This document shows positions 56,721 to 64,000 of a stretch of 64,000 nt of DNA, piece after piece. Origin of the DNA: Pectinophora gossypiella (Eukaryota; Arthropoda; Insecta; Lepidoptera; Gelechiidae); contig NC_065406.1 of NCBI RefSeq assembly GCF_024362695.1, positions 12,400,001 through 12,464,000 of the forward strand, read 5' to 3'. Position numbers and translations under genes: made by a program. Under the pieces are notes generated by a model. The model was not told where the DNA came from. It did no database searches and saw only the letters and a program-made list of their open reading frames with translations. Within the stretch, counting starts at the first letter, position 1. Each line of letters opens with the position of its first letter.

Positions 56721-57059
56721 TTGTGTTTATGATAAAAATTTATCTAAGTACCTTAAAACAAGTTTAGCATGAAATAAAACCGTAATTACATACATTATGT
56801 GGACTTACTGAAATACGCTAATTATACGTTTCAAAGTTAAGTAAAACAATTAATTACATGTACTTACTAGTTACTCACACGAATAAGTTGCACATATTTG
56901 ACTGAATGGATTTATTACACGGCTTTCCGTTTCGCCAAAAAGACGGAATGCGCTGCGTTTTGAAAGAAAAGATGGTTGTTGCAAGGATACGTGTTTTAAA
57001 AAATCAAATTGGAATTCTATTCATTCGGTTTTCAAGTTTGAATGAATAAAAGTAGACTT

Positions 57060-57364
57060 AAGTGTAAGTGGTAGGGTTGGAAGAGGAAGGCCTAGGCATA
57101 CACCGTCCGCCTGGGAGTCGCGGAAGTATGCGGGCGCGTCCCCGTGGCTCCCACTCAGGCGGCAAGACGAACACCGTTGGGTTTTAGTGGGTAGGCGGGA
57201 TACTTGAGATCCTGGAATCCCACATAACCCGCTGTCATCCCCATGGCGGCGGGTATGCGTAAATGCATTTCCCAACGTTAAAAAAAAAAACAAAAAAAAG
57301 GCATACACACCGTGCTCCCGCGGTGGGAGGGTATGCGGTAGGCATTTCCCCTCGATAAAAAAAA
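57060..57364 (+). mobile_element. LINE 3' UTR, two poly(A) copies
   Basis: ACGAACACCGTTGGGTTTTA, GTGGGTAGGCGGGATACTTG and CTGGAATCCCACATAACCCG lead to GCATTTCCC and an A-rich run at 57279-57298. A shorter unit (57299-57364) repeats the GCATTTCCC block and has its own A run. Probably an R1-like LINE end; clade uncertain. Confidence 0.5.
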
Positions 57365-57574
57365 GCATACGCATACAGGATGTTTAAAAGAAAGGTCATG
57401 AAAGGTCAAGCATGCATGAAGTCTTTGATGACATACTAGAACATACATAAGATATGTATTTATTTTAAAGTCTTGCTTTAGATCATCATCAATAATGATG
57501 ATATCAGCCGTACGACGCCCACTACTGGGCATAGGCGACGACGATCGGTCTTGCACTGCCCGATCGTCCACCAG

Positions 57575-57733
57575 GGGCCTGTTTAATAAAACTTACAATT
57601 GTAAATTACAACGACAATTTGATGTTCATTACGTAGCTAATATCAAACTGCAAAATATTCGTGATCACACACTCCGCAATGTACATCAAATTGTCATTGT
57701 AATTTACAATTGTAAGTTTTATTAAACAGGCCC
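57575..57733. mobile_element. MITE with GGGCCTGTTTAATAAAA ends
   Basis: Long terminal inverted repeats: GGGCCTGTTTAATAAAACTT and ACAATTGTAAATTACAA at the left, mirrored at the right. CAG on both outer flanks is a possible 3-bp target duplication. A relative lies at 62344-62540. Confidence 0.85.
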
Positions 57734-58216
57734 CAGATCGTCGGTCTTGCTTTAGATATAAACTCCTAAAACATAAACAAGGCTACAGACTGCCGCATTT
57801 GTGTGTTAAAATAAATGATGAGGCGCTAAATTATCAGTTGTCAGAAACAACGCAATAACATAAACAAATTACAACTATATTATGTGTCTTATTTAGTATA
57901 CATATATATTATCTGTCTCTGTTTACCGGACACGAGAGCGACTTTATGAGTATGAATTCATGGTTGGGGCATAGATAATACATATCACGTAGACTCCAGG
58001 ATTTGTGGCCGGTTAATGGCAATAGACTCGCCCTCCATTATACATATTTCTCAAAAAGAAGACGTGGTACACAGAGTAACATTAGTAGTTTATCTAGAAA
58101 AACACAGTATGCTCTGTCTCCTATACTAGGAATAAACCTGTATCTTGGGAGACAGTAATTTGAATTAAACATAGCTGGCGTGGCGAGGAGTGGGTATATA
58201 CAGGACTCTCATGACT

Positions 58217-58800
58217 TCTCCGACAGGAAAATCCACTTGATATCGACTCAGAATCATGGTCTGAATCATCCACCTACCACCCATACCTACTTGTATGGCT
58301 ACTGTATGTACTTGTATGGGGTGTTAGTGACATCGTAACGAAAACTTTTGAGTGATGAATCATGCCATGATTCTGAGTTGATATCAAGTGGAATTTTCGA
58401 TCGCTAAGTATGGAACGGAAAATAATTTCAAAAAACACAAAAATTTCATGAATTTTCCGACAGGTAATTCCACTTAATATCACTTCAGAATCATGGTCTG
58501 AATCATCCCCCTCAGTATTCGTTACGGTGTCACTAACAACCATACCTAATTGTATGGCTACATGTATGTACTGGTACGGGGTGTAAGTGACATCGTAACG
58601 AATACTGAGGGGGATGATTCAGATCATTATTCTGAGTTAATATCAAGTGGAATTGTCGATCGTAAAAGTATAGAATTGAAAATAATTAAAAAAAAACTAA
58701 AAAAAATCATGAATTTTGCAACGGAAACTTCCACTTAATATTAACTCAGAATCATGGTCTGAATCATCCCTCTCAGTATTCGTTACGATGTCACTAACAC
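58217..58800. repeat. Tandem array of foldback units
   Basis: Left arms (TCCACTTGATATCGACTCAG, TCCACTTAATATCACTTCAG, TCCACTTAATATTAACTCAG) begin near 58230, 58470 and 58730. Inverted right arms (TCTGAGTTGATATCAAGTGG, TCTGAGTTAATATCAAGTGG) end near 58390 and 58650. So there are two complete palindromes and a third left arm, joined by A-rich linkers ending CATGAATTTT. Inner arms also pair (TCGTTACGGTGTCACTAAC). Confidence 0.85.
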
Positions 58801-59354
58801 CCTTTATACTATAGTCCTCTGCCTATACATTCAGGGATATGTTATTAAGAACAAATTGGCAAGCTTGTCAAGTCAAACAGTGCATTAACCTTGCATATTC
58901 AATAAACACATTTACGAAGCCAGCCGGAACTATCGAACGAATCGACGGTTTTGCTCACTTATCTCTTATTTGTTTTTTTACAAAATGTTTTTACCGATCC
59001 GTTCACTGATACAAAGCTTTCTCGAGATACTGTAATTAAATAACAGTCTGTTCTTGTTACATTACGATACAGCTTTAGATTACAACATGGTATCAATGGT
59101 GTACATGCTTCAACACAGTGGCGACTGAAGATTGTAATAAACTTGCGTTTTGTGAGTAAACTTGTGTCGTGTAGGGTTACGTTAGAATTAACGGGCAAAG
59201 TTTTTTTTTAATGACGAAGCAGTTGAAGTTAAAAAGGGACGGGAATAAACTTGGTCACCATAATGCATGTTATTGGATACATAAGTCATAACGCAGCAAT
59301 ATAGCACGGATATATGTACTGAGCCGTGCTATATTATACATGTAAATTAATATA

Positions 59355-59443
59355 AGTAAAGCTTACCAAACTCTCACTCTATATCTACAAGTAAAGTAAA
59401 GTAAAAAAAAGTAAAGTAAAGTGAGAGTTTGGTAATCTTTACT
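59355..59443. repeat. Hairpin with 24-bp arms
   Basis: AGTAAAGCTTACCAAACTCT at the left is mirrored by AGAGTTTGGTAATCTTTACT at the right with one mismatch. The loop is AGTAAA-rich. Abuts the LINE fragment to its right. Confidence 0.7.
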
Positions 59444-59448
59444 TCTTC

Positions 59449-59605
59449 TTCTTCTTCCAGTGCCTATGTCCATTACTGAACGTTGGCCGCCAGCTTTGAG
59501 AACTCTTATCTGTCAGACGCAAGACAAAACAGCTGTTCTACAGTTATAACGCCGGTCCATTCGCGGATGTTCCGCAGCCACGACTTCTTCCTCCTCCCTC
59601 GATCT
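59449..59605 (-). pseudogene. LINE ORF C-terminus with GAA tail
   Basis: Minus strand encodes GRRKKSWLRNIREWTG, VITVEQLFCLASDR, a stop, then EFSKLAANVQ, and ends in GAAGAAGAAG. Typical C-terminal end of an insect non-LTR retrotransposon; broken by stop codons. Confidence 0.75.
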
Positions 59606-59894
59606 TTACTTATATTCACTTAAATGTATAATGTTGGATATCTGCGTACATCGATATGCACATGTAAAATTATCAAGGCAAGGAATTTTATCTCTCATAT
59701 AAGTAAGATAAAATCGACAAATAGGGCAGTGGTCTCTTTCTTGCCTTCCGCCCCGGGGAACTACTAATTCTGACGTGAGTGGGATGACGCCCAGAGTAGT
59801 CTATTTCAAAGCTGTCCTCCGCCTCTGAATAGTACTCACAGTTACTGCTGCCCTCTGAAGATAAAATCAAATGACTGAATTTATCTGTTCCTCA

Positions 59895-59990
59895 CGAGAG
59901 ATAACACAGCTTTATTCGTCCCACTGCTGGGCACAGGCCTCCACTTACCGGATGGGGTATGGAGTATTCTCCACCTCGCTACTTCAGAAA
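59895..59990 (-). repeat. Family 2-type SINE tail
   Basis: TCGTCCCACTGCTGGGCACA and GGGGTATGGAGTATTCTCCA. Tail only. Confidence 0.5.
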
Positions 59991-60700
59991 TGTCACGGCT
60001 TAATAAAATAATGAATCATTCAACGTATGAAACAAAGAAAGAAGTGCATTTCTTTGCGACAATGATAATCATACAGACGTATGAGGGATTACATTTGCCA
60101 TCCTTTCCTCTAATGAATAGTTTTCTCAATATAATTTCAACTAAACCTAATCATGTTTGTTTTCTCAATCACCTTATTTCAATCAACACACGCTCAATCT
60201 CCATCAATCATTTCAATTTAGTAATTGACTGTATAATGAGCAGCCAATGATCTCCATGTTGCGAGGTTTGTGATGTAAATGGCAAGTGAACTTTCTACTA
60301 CACGTGATAAGTATAGGGTATAACTAGATCTACCACTAGGTACATAAATGTAATTAGTGTCATTTAAATAAAATTAATGTTTATTTCTCTCACTAGCTTA
60401 GAACTTGAGTACAATATCCAATGTATACAGGTACAGGTTAATAAAGCAGGCGAGAGACTGGTGTCTGTGATAGGCGTAGGCCTGTGTTACAGATCACCAG
60501 GCCCCAACCTTCGGACATTACGGAATAAATAATATGCTTATACAGCGAGCTAATACTTTATACGAGAAAGAACATTTTATACAAGAAAAAAAAATAGAAA
60601 AGAAGAAAAAAAAATAATAATAATAACTCCTTATTTTCATATTAACTCCTTGAAACTTGCAAATATCTTTCTTCCAAATAATTTATTTACATTTCAGAAA
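59991..60700. other. No recognisable gene
   Basis: AT-rich; an 86-codon ORF at 59990-60250 has no domain. Poly-A and (AAT)n runs near 60590-60625. Confidence 0.4.
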
Positions 60701-60702
60701 TT

Positions 60703-60810
60703 CACAGCCTCCATGGTCACGTGGTTACAGCGCCTATACATAACATAAACATAAACAGCCTATATACGTCCCACTGCTGGGCACAGGCCTCCCCTCAATC
60801 AAACGGAGGG
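60703..60810. mobile_element. Family 2 head joined to an inverted tail
   Basis: CAGCCTCCATGGTCACGTGG resembles the plus-strand tRNA head. It is followed within 40 bp by AAACAGCCTATATACGTCCC and CTGCTGGGCACAGGCCTCCC, the tail in minus orientation. The SINE body between them is missing. Confidence 0.5.
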
Positions 60811-61194
60811 TTTCTGTGGGGTGCTCTTTCTATATTTGCATTTAAATAATTTATCTTTGCCGCAGTAAAATATTCTATTATAGTCACGCTTAATTTAGTG
60901 GTAGTTTTTTTTCTAACACATGCAACAGCCCCATAGCCTTCCATGTTAAAAACCAATATATATCAATCCATTTACCACGAAACCACTCCACTTTTAACCA
61001 TTAATAAATTAGTATAATACTAAGGTAAAGGAGGTATCTAGTCTAGGAAAGGATTAAACGAGTGCGGAAATTGTTGTCCAAGGCTGTCTTATTTCCTTTC
61101 AAGATATTATTAGACAAAGAATCATTTACTTACATACTATAATTAATAAGATACATAACTACACGTATCCTAATGTTGATGAGAGTGCTCTAAA
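60811..61194. other. No recognisable gene
   Basis: AT-rich, no supported feature. Confidence 0.4.
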
Positions 61195-61312
61195 CTAGCG
61201 AGCATGCATGAAGTGTTTCATAAGAATGGAAGGAGCGAAAGTGGTGTCAGGATCGTAGTAAATGGAATTCCATCGTCTCTGCCTACCCCAAATGTATGTA
61301 TGTATGTAAAGT
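61195..61312 (+). mobile_element. Family 6 LINE 3' end
   Basis: GTGTCAGGATCGTAGTAAAT, GGAATTCCATCGTCTCTGCC and TACCCCAAATGTATGTATGT. Short copy with the ATGT tail intact. Confidence 0.6.
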
Positions 61313-61649
61313 TCATGATAAGTCCAGATCAGATCTGTGATACAAAAGTGTGTAGGCATAAAAAAAAATCAAAACATCATTTATTTCAGACATGATGGTC
61401 CATATTACATTAATTAATTAATTACACACTTAAAAAAATAAAAAAAAGATTAAAACCAAAATTAAAATACAATAAAATTAAAATTACTAGTAGTTTTTGT
61501 TTGCCAGTAAATGCATCATACAACAATGGCGCATGTACTGACAGTCAAATCTACTCGCAAACACGCTCAGGATGCTGCTGGGGCTGGCCCGCACCCTGCA
61601 CACCAATGACGTGCTGCGTTTCCGCATAGAATAAGAAAATAAGAAATAA
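61313..61649. other. No recognisable gene
   Basis: AT-rich then mixed; no supported feature. Confidence 0.35.
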
Positions 61650-61686
61650 GTACGCTTACGACCAGCGTCTGAGCTAGGTTTACCTC

Positions 61687-61718
<32 letters not shown>

Positions 61719-61862
61719 ACCCCACCCCTCCCTGAACATAGTTTAGAAATTAATCGTATGGCATCAGACGTCACACACACAGACTCATGTGTACAATAAC
61801 GTCAATGTGTGGTGTCTGTGTAAAACGCGGTTGTTTGTATGAAGTGTCCGGGGTGTGGTGTA
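61650..61862 (-). repeat. Family 7 repeat with expanded G/C run
   Basis: Minus strand: CACACCCCGGACACTTCATA, GTGTGTGACGTCTGATGCCA, the expanded G run, then TTGAGGTAAACCTAGCTCAG. It matches 46966-47180 and 63030-63200 on both sides of the run. Confidence 0.75.
61689..61718 (+). repeat. 30-nt poly-C tract
   Basis: Thirty consecutive C residues followed by ACCCCACCCCTCCC. It sits where other family 7 copies have a six-G run on the repeat's sense strand. Confidence 0.9.
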
Positions 61863-62116
61863 GGTAAGGACATACAAGTATTTGTTTGTTTAAAAGGTAC
61901 ACACAAAAGGAAATAATTATAACATGTAGAAAAATGTTACAAATATGGGTAATAACTAGATTGAAATCCAAAACCCGTGTAACCACGGCATGAGTACTTA
62001 ATTAAGTATATTACGTATACATTTAGTTACTTCAACAAAAACACATTCTGGGGCATCGATTCCTAGACATTGCACCATGGGGATAATCTTCGAGTGTTCA
62101 ACAAATCAACCTAAGT
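61863..62116. other. No recognisable gene
   Basis: AT-rich, no supported feature. Confidence 0.35.
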
Positions 62117-62127
62117 GTGATTTTAGT

Positions 62128-62208
62128 TTTTTATTTTTGACGTGACTTATTGTAGATTTGCCGCAGATGGCATTAACTACTTGGCCGGAAACTACTTGGC
62201 CGGAAAAA
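62128..62208 (-). mobile_element. Family 3 retroposon, short copy
   Basis: Minus strand ends AATAAGTCACGTC plus an A-rich tail. Bounded by a perfect 11-bp duplication GTGATTTTAGT (62117-62127 and 62209-62219). A 15-bp unit AACTACTTGGCCGGA is duplicated in tandem (62175-62189, 62190-62204) at its truncated 5' end. Confidence 0.88.
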
Positions 62209-62343
62209 GTGATTTTAGTGAAACGCATAATTAGTACAAGAAAAGTAATTAAACATCCAATGTCCGAGTGTTTGTAACCGAACGCCTACTTCCCGTAGGC
62301 AGAGACTATGGATTGCGATCAAGTGATTTAATTATATTATCTG

Positions 62344-62540
62344 GGGCCTGTTTAATAAAATTTACAATTGTAAATTAAGTACTAATAAATAAATGTAAAT
62401 TATTAATTATTTTTAGTTTTTATGAGAGATGTACATTGCGGAGTTTGTGATCACAAATATTTTGTAGTTTCATATTAGCTACGTAATGAGCACCAAATTG
62501 TCGTTGTAATTTACAATTGTAAAGTTTATTAAACAGGCCC
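62344..62540. mobile_element. MITE with GGGCCTGTTTAATAAAA ends
   Basis: Left GGGCCTGTTTAATAAAATTT and mirrored right end. TGTGATCACAAATATTTTGT and CATATTAGCTACGTAATGAG link it to 57575-57733, with an extra AT-rich insert of about 40 bp. Confidence 0.82.
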
Positions 62541-63029
62541 ATGGTCTTATAAAGGAAGCTACGGTCTTGTGTTCCTGTGTTACTCTAAGTTAAACACTAA
62601 GGCTTGAAGATCATCTCTCTAACGCAATCCCGTTTTTACAAAAAAAAACGGGAAAGAACGTAATAACGCTTGAAATGGTGATTTATAAAAAAAACCTATT
62701 CTTTTTTATAGATTTTTTATCTGTTCTTCTTTATAATCGCCTAATCACTTCATCTAATTCTTTAAGCAAGTACTTGGGTTCAGGTAGTACAGGTCGTTGG
62801 CCATGGTTTTTGGGTCTAATTTTGATTGTAGACTGATAAATAATAGCGATGAGATGATATAAAACAAATTAATATTTCTTGTAGAGTCAGAACAGAGAAT
62901 AGTTATTTTAATTTTAAAGATAACATCTAATAAAGTTGAGTCTACCCTGTAAGTAAGTCATTATTAAGATGTATTATTGTTCGTGACACTTAACTTTTTT
63001 TTAATTGACCCAAAAGCTGATTTGGTTCT
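62541..63029. other. No recognisable gene
   Basis: A family 4-like tail piece (ATCATCTCTCTAACGCAATC) near 62609-62640; the rest is AT-rich. Confidence 0.4.
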
Positions 63030-63200
63030 TTGGCACACCCTTCATACAAAACACCTCGTTTTACGCATCTGTGTGTGTGACGCCTATACGATTGAAGACT
63101 AAAGTAAGACCGAGGGGGGTGAGGTAAACTTAACTCAGCCGCTAGCGGGGAGCGGAGAGTTGCCGTTCTTTACGTAATTATTATTCCTTATTCTGTCTCT
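63030..63200 (+). repeat. Family 7 repeat
   Basis: GGCACACCCTTCATACAAAA, ACCGAGGGGGGTGAGGTAAA and GAGAGTTGCCGTTCTTTACG. Internal deletion relative to 46966. Confidence 0.65.
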
Positions 63201-63846
63201 GGTTAACTTCTCCATACAAAAGACATCAACGACGTACTTAAGCGGTATTTTTTTTCTTAGAATATTTGTATGGTATATGGAAACGTATTATTTTAATGTA
63301 GTATTATTTCTTTGTTGATCGTTTCCTGAATCTCGGAATAAATCCGTAAAAGGAAACGCCTTTTGATTTGAATCTAACCAGACATTTCCGTGTATAGGCA
63401 CTACACCTGCATCCATATATTGTACTGGCTTTTTCTTGTCTATCTATGGCATAGAATTATAGTATTTCTCATACACTCTTAACTTATTTTATTTCACGTT
63501 TTATTGTACAAAGAAACAAAGACATAATCAGACACTGAACAGACAAATGGTTCAACTTATTTCTAATAGAAATCTCTTCCAGCAGTCTGGTAACGGGACA
63601 GTCTCAAACCAGGAGAGCTCTCTCACTTTTAGAGTAACTTTTAATGTAAATAATCGATAATAACTCATTAAATCGACCGGCAATTTAAACATCGATAAAT
63701 TTGACGACAAGTGCTGTACCAAAAGTGTATCTATTTAAATATACATAAAAACAAAATATTATTACCTTCAATTTTGGCATGTGGATAATAGCATAATAAC
63801 ATTGTATAGACTGATGACTATTTCATTATAAAACAATTGTTAGTAA
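63201..63846. other. No recognisable gene
   Basis: AT-rich, no supported feature. Confidence 0.4.
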
Positions 63847-63889
63847 GTACTATTTTTGGGTCAAGACTTTCTTGACCCAAAAATAGTAC
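63847..63889. repeat. Perfect 19-bp hairpin
   Basis: GTACTATTTTTGGGTCAAG (63847-63865), 5-nt loop ACTTT, then the exact reverse complement (63871-63889). No T run or gene boundary is attached. Confidence 0.85.
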
Positions 63890-64000
63890 ACTGACACAAT
63901 AATAATTCTTACTTCACTAACATTATTTCTAACGAATTCCTACAAAAAGCAATAAAATCCCCGCCACAGCACTAGTACGCGTAATTGCTATGATGTTAAC

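Noticed and set aside
57021..57374. 117-codon minus-strand frame
   Set aside because: Lies over a LINE 3' UTR with poly(A) runs; antisense of a repeat, no domain.

Overview
The window looks like nuclear DNA of a moth or butterfly (Lepidoptera). It is AT-rich, has no bacterial gene organisation, and is packed with short retroposons, 3' ends of LINEs, foldback elements and decayed transposons of the kind typical of lepidopteran introns and intergenic DNA. I see no complete host protein-coding gene, no rRNA, no free-standing tRNA gene and no CRISPR. Host signal is limited to one well-bounded exon-like segment (48823-49058, strong acceptor and donor, no long ORF, probably 5' UTR) and two GC-rich promoter/first-exon candidates (24600-24805 and 32450-32678), so much of the window may be long intron.

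The only intact coding locus is a non-LTR retrotransposon at about 6.3-10.9 kb. ORF1 (402 aa: Cys-rich PHD-like finger, coiled coil, RNA-binding-like region) overlaps ORF2 (981 aa: APE endonuclease plus reverse transcriptase) by 53 nt in another frame, and the element ends in an ATTTCT repeat. This fits the CR1 group. Just upstream lies a 223-228 bp tandem array that carries the arm of a foldback element.

The second main element is a decayed PIF/Harbinger DNA transposon at about 33.0-37.0 kb with two convergent genes: a DDE transposase remnant on + and a Myb/SANT-like partner gene on -. Candidate GT/AG splice sites are still visible in both. Both genes are broken.

The rest is a dense layer of retroposons, numbered here as families. 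Family 1: SINE whose head fuses a tRNA A box to a 5S rRNA internal promoter (four copies, each with a 10-12 bp target-site duplication). Family 2: tRNA-headed SINEs sharing a central domain and, in part, a tail with family 1. Family 3: poly(A)-tailed retroposon ending AATAAGTCACGTC(A)n; most copies have target-site duplications, and one is nested in a LINE fragment. Family 4: tRNA-derived SINE with an AAACGGGAT tail. Family 5: ATGTT-tailed SINEs. Family 6: LINE 3' ends with an ATGT tail, probable partner of family 5. Family 7: about 210 bp repeat, one copy of which has grown a 30-nt poly-C tract. Family 8: about 240 bp repeat beginning CAAATGAGATACTTTTTA. Several foldback/MITE-like elements and two foldback-derived tandem arrays complete the picture.

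Family names are descriptive only. No database search was possible, so clade assignments rest on motifs I could read.
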